Shown: positions 25,983 through 32,828 of the stretch, in pieces | Layout of the letters: every line of letters starts with the position of its first letter | How positions within the stretch are numbered: position 1 is the stretch's first letter | Source: Methanohalophilus sp. | Lineage (GTDB): Archaea > Halobacteriota > Methanosarcinia > Methanosarcinales > Methanosarcinaceae | Direction of reading: 5' to 3' | Assembly (NCBI RefSeq): GCF_030156785.1 | Contig: NZ_JASGLW010000007.1 | Span: forward strand, 1-64,000 | Length of the DNA stretch: 64,000 bases | Translations under genes and position numbers: made by a program | The notes under the pieces: generated by a model | The model's input: the letters and a program-made list of their open reading frames with translations, nothing else | Databases searched by the model: none | Told to the model about the DNA's origin: nothing

Positions 25983-26740
25983 TCCAGCTGAAGAAAGATG
26001 TTGAACTGGATAATCCTATTCTGTTGGTTGGACTGCCCGGTGTCGGCCACGTGGGAAAACTTGTTGTAGATCATATCATAGAAACATTTAAAGCTGAAAA
26101 ACTTGTAGAGATTTATTCTCCCTCCTTTCCCCCTCAGGTACTGGTGGACGAAAACAGTGCCATTCGTCTTGTAAGCAATTCATTTTACACGTGCAAAGCG
26201 GGGGATACTGATCTCCTTTTACTGGCAGGAGACCAACAAAGTGCAACAACCGAAGGTCAATATGAGCTCTGTGATCTCTACCTTGATATTGCCGAAGAAT
26301 ACGGTGTTTCCAGAATCTATACCCTTGGCGGATTCCCCACCGGCCAATTGGAACATAAAGATGAGGTGATGGGAGCTGTCAACAATGTGGAACTGGTGGA
26401 ACCCCTTCAAGAATGTGGCGTAACTTTTAAAGAATGTGAACCTGGTGGCGGAATTGTTGGGGCATCCGGTCTTATGCTGGGTTTAAGCAAATTTAGGAAT
26501 ATCGATGCAGCCTGCCTTATGGGACTAACATCCGGCTACATGGTTGATCCAAAGAGCGCACAGTCGTTGATTAAAGTGCTAAGCAATTTGTTAGATGTCG
26601 AAATTGACGTCAGCGAACTTGAAAAACGTGCCCGGGAAATGGAAAAAATTGTTGCAAATCTTATGGAGCAAAAGCAACAACAACAGCAACAAATGCTTCC
26701 TGATAAAACCCCTGACGAAGATCTGAGATATATCGGATAA
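25964..26740 (+). CDS. PAC2-family protein (proteasome assembly chaperone-like)
   Basis: A 258-residue PAC2-domain protein (LVGLPGVGHVGKLVVDHIIE, YTLGGFPTG, GGGIVGASGLMLGLSKF). Archaeal members PbaA and PbaB relate to proteasome assembly or regulation. The C-terminus has a glutamine-rich stretch (QKQQQQQQM) and ends DLRYIG, near but not matching the Hb-Y-X tail that docks into the 20S proteasome ring, because Tyr is third from the end without a hydrophobic residue directly before it. Its exact role is undetermined. Confidence 0.88.
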   Translation: MQSTKVIQLKKDVELDNPILLVGLPGVGHVGKLVVDHIIETFKAEKLVEIYSPSFPPQVLVDENSAIRLVSNSFYTCKAGDTDLLLLAGDQQSATTEGQYELCDLYLDIAEEYGVSRIYTLGGFPTGQLEHKDEVMGAVNNVELVEPLQECGVTFKECEPGGGIVGASGLMLGLSKFRNIDAACLMGLTSGYMVDPKSAQSLIKVLSNLLDVEIDVSELEKRAREMEKIVANLMEQKQQQQQQMLPDKTPDEDLRYIG

Positions 26741-26745
26741 TCGCA

Positions 26746-27906
26746 ATGATCATTAACGCAGATCTACACCTTCATTCGAAGTATTCAATGGCCTGCTCCA
26801 ACATGATGGAGCTGCCTGTGATGGCAAGGGAAGCCGCCAGAAAAGGCATAGACCTTGTCGCAACAGGGGACTGTATACATCCTAAATGGCTTGCGGATAT
26901 CCAGAAATATGCTTCTGATGACACAACTGTTGAAATAGATGGCACATCGTTTGTTCTGACAACTGAAATCGAAGATAAAAAAAGAGTCCATCACTTGCTC
27001 ATTTTACCGTCAATTTCAAAGGCTGAGGAGCTGGCGGAGCGCATTAGCCCCTACGGCAATCTTAAGATTGACGGCCGCCCCACTGTCCAGCTTGACGGTG
27101 AGGAAATTGCAGAGATTGCCCATGATGTCGGTGCACTGTTTGGACCATGTCATGCATTTACGCCGTGGACTGGTATGTACGCCTACCATGATAGTTTGGA
27201 AAGCTGTTATGGAAATATGACTGACAAAATCGCTTTTCTTGAGCTTGGATTGAGTGCGGACAGTGATTATGCGGACAGGATCGCAGAGTTGCAGGACCTA
27301 ACCTTTCTCTCGAATTCGGATGCACATTCCCCGTGGTCCAACAAATTGGCACGGGAGTTTAACAGATTCAAGGTTCCGGATATTAGTTTTGAGGGGCTCA
27401 AAAAGGCAATCCTCCGAAAAGAGGGATACAAGTGTGTGCTGAATGTGGGCTTCTACCCACAGGAGGGTAAGTACAATGAATCCGCATGTATCAAATGTTT
27501 CAGGCATTATACCCTTGAGGAATGCGAGGAAATTGACTGGAAATGCAGGGTTTGCGGAGGGCAGGTTAAGAAAGGGGTATACGACAGGGTGAACGAGCTT
27601 GCAGACTATGATGAGCCATCTCATCCGGATCACAGACCACCATATCTCCATACTTTGCCTCTGGCCGAGATTATTATGATGGCACTGGGACATTCCAGCA
27701 TCAATACCAAAGGTGTCAGCACAGCATGGAATAAATTAGTTGACAGATTCGGCAGCGAGACTGCTGCAATGCTGGATGCAGACCTTGAAGAACTTGATTT
27801 CGTGGACAAACGTATCATTGACGGTATCCGGGCATTCAGAGAGGAGAAAGTTATCATTCATCCAGGTGGCGGAGGGAAGTACGGCTGGCTGGAACTTTCC
27901 GGTTAG
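26746..27906 (+). CDS. Endonuclease Q (PHP-domain DNA repair nuclease)
   Basis: A 386-residue protein with an N-terminal PHP metal-dependent phosphoesterase domain (NADLHLHSKYS, ATGDCIHP, SNSDAHSPW), a zinc site (CIKCFRHYTLEECEEIDWKC..CGG) and a C-terminal helical part with helix-hairpin-helix-like segments. The arrangement matches endonuclease Q of Thermococcales and methanogens, which cuts 5' to deaminated bases and abasic sites. It starts six bases after the PAC2 gene, so probably shares its transcript. Confidence 0.88.
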   Translation: MIINADLHLHSKYSMACSNMMELPVMAREAARKGIDLVATGDCIHPKWLADIQKYASDDTTVEIDGTSFVLTTEIEDKKRVHHLLILPSISKAEELAERISPYGNLKIDGRPTVQLDGEEIAEIAHDVGALFGPCHAFTPWTGMYAYHDSLESCYGNMTDKIAFLELGLSADSDYADRIAELQDLTFLSNSDAHSPWSNKLAREFNRFKVPDISFEGLKKAILRKEGYKCVLNVGFYPQEGKYNESACIKCFRHYTLEECEEIDWKCRVCGGQVKKGVYDRVNELADYDEPSHPDHRPPYLHTLPLAEIIMMALGHSSINTKGVSTAWNKLVDRFGSETAAMLDADLEELDFVDKRIIDGIRAFREEKVIIHPGGGGKYGWLELSG

Positions 27907-28018
27907 GATACAATTTCCAAACCACAGGAAAAAAAGGGACAGAAAAAGCAGCAGAGCAGCCTTTTCGACTTTTGAACACGATACTTATTTAAGCCATAAA
28001 CCCATCAAATCAAAACGT

Positions 28019-28141
28019 GCCGGGGTGGCAGAGCGGACTAATCCAACGGCTAATTAAAAATTTGCCGCGGAGTCTATACGCGGCAGGCTCGAGACCTGTT
28101 TCCCCTAACGGGGTGCTTGGGTTCGAATCCCAACCCCGGCG
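28019..28141 (+). tRNA. tRNA-Ser (anticodon CGA), apparently interrupted in the D-arm
   Basis: A class II tRNA. Acceptor stem GCCGGGG/CCCCGGC (28019-28025, 28134-28140) with discriminator G; T-arm TTGGG-TTCGAAT-CCCAA; long variable arm CCCC-TAAC-GGGG; anticodon stem GCAGG/CCTGT with loop CTCGAGA (28088-28094), anticodon CGA at 28090-28092. Between the D-loop and the anticodon arm lie 37 extra bases. Removing 28043-28079 restores a proper D-arm (GCA...TGC) and an 86-nt tRNA. CCA is not encoded. All features of a functional tRNA-Ser are present; whether splicing occurs is inferred. Confidence 0.9.
28043..28079 (+). other. Probable 37-nt intron in tRNA-Ser at a non-canonical position
   Basis: The insertion interrupts the 3' strand of the D-stem. 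A 5-bp helix can form between GGACT of the D-loop (28035-28039) and AGTCT (28071-28075), flanked by a 3-nt bulge AAT on the 5' side and a 4-nt bulge ATAC on the 3' side; the inferred cleavage sites lie at the 3' edges of these bulges, a relaxed bulge-helix-bulge. A competing perfect 6-bp hairpin, GCCGCG/CGCGGC, spans 28064-28084. Intron boundaries are set by restoration of the D-stem, not by experiment. Confidence 0.6.
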
Positions 28142-28248
28142 CTTGAAATAAAGGCCTATGACTGGACATTCCATTTTTCAATAACCCAACTATTTCATCG
28201 CATATACTCAAGAAACAGCCTAAAGTCTGACAGCTTTCACTACATTAT

Positions 28249-28268
28249 GAATAGAATGTCTTCTATTC
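28249..28268. other. Perfect inverted repeat downstream of tRNA-Ser
   Basis: GAATAGAA-TGTC-TTCTATTC, an 8-bp stem with a 4-nt loop, lies in the otherwise gene-free stretch 28142-28324. It may be a terminator, or the remnant of an element end, next to a transposase relic. Nothing else is seen in this stretch. Confidence 0.35.
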
Positions 28269-28324
28269 AACCCACATTCTTCGTTTTTTGTCGGAAAACG
28301 CTTGATAGTTTGAAAAAATTCACA

Positions 28325-28612
28325 CTAATTGCCATGAAAATCCCACGTTTGCCTTAGAATCAGCATATTTATGGCATAAAAATTGGCGTAAATGTACTTT
28401 TTATCCTGATTTTTCATAAAATCGACGGGAACTGTCAAATTCTTACTTGATTTCAGCAGCTTGTTGATATCAACATCATTCTTTTTGTGCTTGCCAAAAA
28501 CATTGGAAAGATCAAGGATGTCGTAAAGTCGGTTTACAGCCAGAATTGTTCCGATAGGAAAGCATATATTCTTGTTAGGAATTATCTCGTATGTTCTTAG
28601 TTTTGTTTGCAT
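28325..28612 (-). pseudogene. Transposase relic (IS1634-like N-terminus)
   Basis: A 95-residue frame whose first about 55 residues (IIPNKNICFPIGTILAV, LYDILDLSNVFGKHKKNDVD, INKLL) look like the N-terminal region of IS1634/IS4-type transposases, including the K-H-K-K and D-I-N-x-L-L pattern. The remainder loses that resemblance and the catalytic domain is absent, so this is a truncated copy. It lies 184 bp downstream of the tRNA gene. The family assignment is from memory of the pattern and needs a search. Confidence 0.5.
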
Positions 28613-28747
28613 TTTTGGTCGAATACAACAACAGAATTAAGAACACTTTTATTACTTTTGATGTCAAAGTTGGGATTATACATCAAGGGGCGAACGTTGT
28701 CAAACTAGTTCACCCCACGATCGGCATCTCCTCCAAAACATCCATCC

Positions 28748-29563
28748 TTATTCAATCACGTTGTCCACCTGCAACTCGAATGTTGTCCGGAATCCATTCA
28801 CGTTCACTGTATAACTGCCTTTTTCAATCCCGTACACATCGAGGGGTACGTTGATGTTGTAGGGGACGATTGCCTGTGTGCAAATAGCATCTGCCGGGCG
28901 TTTTGTTGGAATATTGACGGTGTAATTGAAGCCATCGCGTAGCTCTTTGATACCATCCTCATCAATCTCCGTGCATCCGTCAGGAAGGTAGCCTGAGACC
29001 GAGAGATGAACCTGCACAGGGAAGGATTCAAGGATCATGACCTGTACGTTCTCAACAACTGCTGTGCCATATACATAATCACCTTCCTGCATATCTCCAT
29101 TTTCTGCCGCCACTGAAATCGTCATGAAAAAAGTATCCTCTTCACCTGTTACATTCTCCCATGGTCTCATGTAAATTGCATCGATAGTTTGCTCACTTGC
29201 TTCATTTACCCTAATTACCCAGACATGAAATCCACCTGAACCCACAAGTTCCTCCTCTTTAGGAGATTGAATAAACTCATCTTCAATTATCCCAAGACCT
29301 TCCGAAACAGTTAGATTCCACTGGTAACCCGTGGAAGGATTCTCTTCAAGGCGGATTTCAAAAGTATCCCCTACTTCAGCGTATATTGTAGAACCACTGT
29401 CATCTTCACTGTAGAAAGCAACCTCCTCTGCATCGTTATCTCCATTGGAAACATTGTCTATCGGCGAGGAAGGTTCCATGCATCCAGATAGCATCACTGC
29501 CGCCAATGCAACTGTGAAAACCATCAAAATAATACCCAGAGTTGCATACCTATTAATCTTCAT
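28748..29563 (-). CDS. Lipoprotein with chagasin-type protease inhibitor domain
   Basis: A 271-residue secreted protein. An N-terminal signal with lipobox LSGC (Cys at about residue 28) implies lipid anchoring. Residues of about 50-155 contain all three loops of inhibitor family I42: NPSTGYQW, GSGGFHVW and RPWE, which block papain-like cysteine proteases. The second half (about 160-271) is a separate beta-rich domain of unknown function (SGYLPDGCTEI ... GFRTTFELQVDNVIE). The start is ATG 29563 after GGGTGAT. It stands alone, between the transposase relic and hdrC. Confidence 0.85.
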   Translation of the reverse strand: MKINRYATLGIILMVFTVALAAVMLSGCMEPSSPIDNVSNGDNDAEEVAFYSEDDSGSTIYAEVGDTFEIRLEENPSTGYQWNLTVSEGLGIIEDEFIQSPKEEELVGSGGFHVWVIRVNEASEQTIDAIYMRPWENVTGEEDTFFMTISVAAENGDMQEGDYVYGTAVVENVQVMILESFPVQVHLSVSGYLPDGCTEIDEDGIKELRDGFNYTVNIPTKRPADAICTQAIVPYNINVPLDVYGIEKGSYTVNVNGFRTTFELQVDNVIE

Positions 29564-29822
29564 GTCATTATCACCCAAAACAAAGAGGAGAAGAAAAGCA
29601 TATAGCCTTTACTTAAGATACGAATCATTTTGAAGCTACTGTCAATTTCATAACTTACGCAGTGATTGAACAGAGTAAAGATTAGAGATTTAATGGAGTT
29701 CCTGATTTGTGCAATCTTGAGAATTCCACAATTTCAAATAAAAACTCGCTTCCAGTATTAAAATCCGAAAAAAAAACCATATTTTATAACTCATAAACCC
29801 CTAAAAGTACGAGGGTGAATAG
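29564..29822. promoter_or_regulatory. Intergenic region with hdrC promoter
   Basis: A TATA box (ATATTTTATAAC, 29779-29790) on the plus strand precedes hdrC, followed by SD GAGGGTGA at 29810-29817. The rest is AT-rich and shows no gene. Confidence 0.5.
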
Positions 29823-30305
29823 ATGCTGAAAGGTACAGCTTCTCTTGAATCTGCGATTGAGAATTTCGACATCCTGAAATGCATGCAATGTGGTATTTGC
29901 AGCGGTAGTTGTCCTTCTGGGAGACACACTGTGCTGAATATAAGGAGACTTGTACGCAGGGCATCACATGATCCAGCTGTCATGGAGGATGAATCCCTGT
30001 GGATGTGCACTACCTGCTACAACTGTCAGGAGCGCTGCCCCCGCTCGGTCAGGATTGTTGATGCAGTGCTCAGAATTCGCGAGATTGCTGTCCATCAGGG
30101 AATTATTCTGGATTCCCACCGAAAGGTAGCCAGCCTGCTTCTTGAAACCGGGCATGCTGTTCCGATTAATGAGGAAAATACAGAAAGACGCAAACAACTG
30201 GGACTATCCGAACTGCCTCCAACAGTACACAGCGTGCCGGATGCGCTGATGGAAGTTAAAAAGCTGCTTAAAAGCTGTGATTTTGAGGAAATTGTGGAGG
30301 ACTAA
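29823..30305 (+). CDS. hdrC: Heterodisulfide reductase subunit C (cytosolic type)
   Basis: A 160-residue iron-sulfur protein with two [4Fe-4S] motifs, CMQCGICSGSCP and CTTCYNCQERCP. It passes electrons to HdrB, which reduces the CoM-S-S-CoB heterodisulfide. The next gene, hdrB, follows after four bases. No hdrA is nearby; in Methanosarcina the soluble hdrCB pair is also encoded apart from hdrA. Confidence 0.93.
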   Translation: MLKGTASLESAIENFDILKCMQCGICSGSCPSGRHTVLNIRRLVRRASHDPAVMEDESLWMCTTCYNCQERCPRSVRIVDAVLRIREIAVHQGIILDSHRKVASLLLETGHAVPINEENTERRKQLGLSELPPTVHSVPDALMEVKKLLKSCDFEEIVED

Positions 30306-30309
30306 AAAG

Positions 30310-31203
30310 ATGTCCGATAAGGTTTCACTGTTTCTGGGATGTCTGATCCCCAACCGATATCCTGGGATTGAAAAGGCTACTCAACTATGCTTTGAAAAAC
30401 TTGACATTGACTGCAAGGACCTTGTAGGTGCCTCCTGCTGCCCCGCGCCGGGAGTATTCCGTTCGTTTGACGAACCTTCCTGGCTTGCAATAGCCTCCCG
30501 CAATATCTTGCTCTCCGAGGAAATGGAAAGAGATGTATTGACTCTCTGCAACGGATGTTATGGCTCACTGGCAGAGGCCAACAACAAGCTCAAGGAAAGT
30601 TCAAAGCTCAGGGAAATGACAAACGAGCATCTTTCAAAAATCGGGAAGGAGTATAAGGGTAGTGTAGATGTCCGTCACATAACCGAATTCCTGTTCAGGG
30701 AAATAGGAGCAGACACAATCAAGCTCAATGTAACAAAACCGCTGGGATTGAGGGTTGCCGTGCATTATGGCTGCCATCTTCTCAAACCATCTAGGGATCG
30801 GGAATTTGAGAGCATAGAAAGACCAACTTTCTTTGATTCGATTGTTGAAGCTACAGGTTGCAAAAGTGTTGATTATCCGGATAAGATGGAATGTTGTGGG
30901 GCAGGGGGTGGTGTTCGGTCAGGGTTATCTGATAGTGCTCTTTCTATTACCAATCACAAACTTTCCCGAATAAAGGAAGCAGATGTAGATTGTATCATAA
31001 ATGCCTGTCCGTTCTGCCATTTGCAGTTTGATGATGGTCAGAAGGAGATCAAAACACAAGGCGGTGAAGATTATGCAATCCCTGTGTTGCATTTCACACA
31101 ACTGCTTGCTCTTGCTTTTGGCTATTCACCGGAGGATGCGGGTCTGCAATTCAACGTAACTGATTGCAGCAGCCTTGAAGAAAAGCTGGTGCATGAAGGC
31201 TAA
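30310..31203 (+). CDS. hdrB: Heterodisulfide reductase subunit B (cytosolic type)
   Basis: A 297-residue catalytic subunit with two complete CCG cysteine motifs: first Cys in FLGCLIPN, then ASCCPAPG and LCNGCYGS; second in HYGCHLLKP, then MECCGAGGG and NACPFCHLQ. These bind the paired noncubane [4Fe-4S] clusters that split the heterodisulfide. The start is ATG 30310 just after GGAGGAC; the longer frame from 30277 overlaps hdrC. In species with a cytochrome-linked HdrDE this cytosolic version serves ferredoxin- or F420-linked reactions. Confidence 0.94.
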   Translation: MSDKVSLFLGCLIPNRYPGIEKATQLCFEKLDIDCKDLVGASCCPAPGVFRSFDEPSWLAIASRNILLSEEMERDVLTLCNGCYGSLAEANNKLKESSKLREMTNEHLSKIGKEYKGSVDVRHITEFLFREIGADTIKLNVTKPLGLRVAVHYGCHLLKPSRDREFESIERPTFFDSIVEATGCKSVDYPDKMECCGAGGGVRSGLSDSALSITNHKLSRIKEADVDCIINACPFCHLQFDDGQKEIKTQGGEDYAIPVLHFTQLLALAFGYSPEDAGLQFNVTDCSSLEEKLVHEG

Positions 31204-31227
31204 TTGCAGAGCAAATGGCTAGAAGTC

Positions 31228-31239
31228 AAAAAAAGAAAA
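31228..31239 (-). terminator. Oligo-T terminator of the Cys-rich gene
   Basis: The minus strand reads CTTTTCTTTTTTTG just past the stop of the 67-residue protein, which fits an archaeal T-run terminator. Confidence 0.45.
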
Positions 31240-31249
31240 GGGATTTGAA

Positions 31250-31453
31250 TTATCCCTTTATCTCATGAAGCTTTTGATCCACGCCGAGGATCTCTTTTTC
31301 TAATTCACTTTTGTATTTTTCAAGCATTTCGATTTCTTCTTCTCTGGTTAAGAACTGTCTCTTCCCAATGCAACAATTGCACATATTGGGCTGGCAGACT
31401 TCTTTATTTGTATTGGTCGGTTTGCAACACATATTTTCACATCCGATACACAT
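31250..31453 (-). CDS. Small cysteine-rich protein with C-terminal coiled coil
   Basis: A 67-residue protein with eight cysteines in the first 28 residues (MCIGCENMCC, VCQPNMCNCC) followed by a charged heptad-like helix (REEEIEMLEKYKSELEKEI). The Cys cluster suggests a metal or Fe-S site. It is transcribed divergently from an HxlR regulator with its own N-terminal Cys motif, across a shared operator-like region, which points to a redox- or metal-responsive pair. No known family is recognised. Confidence 0.7.
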   Translation of the reverse strand: MCIGCENMCCKPTNTNKEVCQPNMCNCCIGKRQFLTREEEIEMLEKYKSELEKEILGVDQKLHEIKG

Positions 31454-31473
31454 ACAATATCTTGTATGCTTCC

Positions 31474-31506
31474 AATACTTACTATTATATGGAAAGTATT
31501 AATACT
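31474..31506. promoter_or_regulatory. Operator with three copies of an AATACTT half-site
   Basis: AATACTT (31474-31480), its inverted partner AAGTATT (31494-31500) and the overlapping perfect 12-bp palindrome AGTATTAATACT (31495-31506) lie between divergent genes. They overlap a minus-strand TATA (CATATAATAG) for the Cys-rich gene and adjoin the plus-strand TATA (CTATAAAG, 31505-31512) for hxlR. A dimeric winged-helix protein such as the HxlR regulator could bind here and control both genes. Confidence 0.55.
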
Positions 31507-31551
31507 ATAAAGTTTATGGTAATGTAGGAGATATCCGGCCGGTGATAAACT

Positions 31552-31905
31552 ATGTGTGAAGAAAGTAATTGCGAAAATGTGGCTAATTGTTTGTGTCCAA
31601 TTCGTGGAATCATAGATGTAGTTAGCAAGAAGTGGGCCATCTGCATAGTAAGTCATTTGAAAAAAGAAAGTTCAATCAGGTATCGTGATATACAAAAGGA
31701 AATAGGTGCAATAAGTCCAAAATCACTTTCTGATACTTTGAAAATGCTGGAAAAAGAGGGTTTAGTCGAAAGGCAGGTGTATCCGGAAACGCCACCAAGA
31801 GTTGAATATTCATTGACAGATGATGGGGACGAACTAAAAACCGCTCTGGTGCCGCTGGTTGAATGGGTGCAGGAAAGAGACAAAACGCAAAACCATTGTG
31901 CGTAA
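31552..31905 (+). CDS. HxlR-family transcriptional regulator with N-terminal cysteines
   Basis: A 117-residue winged-helix regulator with the HxlR signatures CPIRGIIDVVSKKWAICIV, RYRDIQKEIGAISPKSLSDTLKMLEKEGLV and the wing P-P-R-V-E-Y-S-L-T. The N-terminus adds Cys at residues 2, 7, 13 and 15 (CEESNCENVANCLC), which could sense thiol oxidation or bind an Fe-S cluster; a single conserved Cys there is the redox switch in several HxlR proteins. It sits divergent to the Cys-rich gene at 31250. Confidence 0.9.
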   Translation: MCEESNCENVANCLCPIRGIIDVVSKKWAICIVSHLKKESSIRYRDIQKEIGAISPKSLSDTLKMLEKEGLVERQVYPETPPRVEYSLTDDGDELKTALVPLVEWVQERDKTQNHCA

Positions 31906-31988
31906 GTACTTCTCACTCATTTGCTGCAGTTTTCTCACACTATAATGGTTGCACATGATATTTGTGTCAGCAGCGAGTATTCTTCTGT

Positions 31989-32615
31989 ATGGAAGCACCT
32001 CTTATTTTTGAAAGACTCAAGGAAAACTACACTCTACAGTTCTTTCTGGACAGGCATGATCCGTTCTATGTCCTGATTTCCACAGTGCTTTCGCAGCGTA
32101 CCCGTGATGAGGTTACACAGGTAGCGACCAAGCGACTTTTCAAGCGCTATGACACGCCGCAAGACTTCGCCACCGCAGATGTGGAAGATATTGAACATCT
32201 CATCAGGGATGTCGGTTTTTACAGGATGAAAGCACCGAGGGTAATTCAGATAGCTTCCATCCTGCTGGAAAAGTATGACGGAGAAGTGCCTGAGGATATG
32301 GATCTGCTTCTTGATCTTCCGGGAGTGGGACGAAAGACGGCGAATTGTGTTCTGGCTTACGCTTTTTCCAGAGATGTTGTTGCAGTGGATACGCACGTGC
32401 ACCGCATATCCAACAGGCTCGGGATCGTTAAGACTTCCAATCCTGAACAAACTGAGGAATCGCTCAAGGAAGTGCTTCCTGAAGATATGTGGAGGGATGT
32501 GAACGAGTTGTTTGTAAGCTTCGGGAAAGAAATCTGCAGGCCGATCTCCCCGAAATGCGGTGTATGTCCCATAGATGATATGTGCGCAAAGCTCGGTGTA
32601 AATAAATCCGACTAA
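31989..32615 (+). CDS. nth: Endonuclease III
   Basis: A DNA glycosylase/AP lyase that removes oxidised pyrimidines, 208 residues. It shows the helix-hairpin-helix LPGVGRKTANCVLA with the catalytic Lys, the catalytic Asp in VAVDTHVHRI, and a C-terminal [4Fe-4S] motif with the exact spacing C-x6-C-x2-C-x5-C (CRPISPKCGVCPIDDMC). The start is ATG 31989; the frame from 31962 has no SD. Confidence 0.95.
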   Translation: MEAPLIFERLKENYTLQFFLDRHDPFYVLISTVLSQRTRDEVTQVATKRLFKRYDTPQDFATADVEDIEHLIRDVGFYRMKAPRVIQIASILLEKYDGEVPEDMDLLLDLPGVGRKTANCVLAYAFSRDVVAVDTHVHRISNRLGIVKTSNPEQTEESLKEVLPEDMWRDVNELFVSFGKEICRPISPKCGVCPIDDMCAKLGVNKSD

Positions 32616-32669
32616 GCTTTAGTGAAAAAAAGGCACTTTCTCTTTTCAGTTGGACGATATGGTCACAAA

Positions 32670-32680
32670 ATATTTATAAG
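32670..32680 (+). promoter_or_regulatory. Distal promoter upstream of the protease gene
   Basis: The TATA-like ATATTTATAAG predicts a start near 32700, immediately before the inverted repeat at 32722-32758. A transcript from here has a leader of about 130 nt. Confidence 0.45.
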
Positions 32681-32721
32681 TTATACTCCATAGGATTTAC
32701 TCTACATCGAAAATATGTTTG

Positions 32722-32758
32722 GGGGTTCAACTTGACCTAACAACGATTGTTGAACCCC
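32722..32758 (+). other. Perfect 10-bp inverted repeat in the protease gene leader
   Basis: GGGGTTCAAC (32722-32731) and GTTGAACCCC (32749-32758) flank a 17-nt loop, followed by a small TGCC-TTGA-GGCA hairpin. It may be an attenuator, a terminator of a short RNA made from the distal promoter, or a target for a regulator. Confidence 0.45.
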
Positions 32759-32792
32759 GTGCCTTGAGGCAAGGCTAAGTTTGCCATTTACA

Positions 32793-32802
32793 CTATATAA
32801 AC
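32793..32802 (+). promoter_or_regulatory. Proximal promoter of the protease gene
   Basis: CTATATAAAC lies about 26 nt before the expected start near 32822, leaving only a few bases of leader ahead of ATG 32829. Confidence 0.5.
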
Positions 32803-32828
32803 ATAGCTTTGCTTCTGGGGTAAATTGA

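Noticed and set aside
26638-26740. C-terminal Hb-Y-X proteasome docking tail in the PAC2 protein
   Set aside because: The protein ends R-Y-I-G, so Tyr is not the penultimate residue; the motif is not met.
28019-28141. tRNA-Leu identity
   Set aside because: The long variable arm allows Leu, but anticodon CGA and discriminator G point to Ser.
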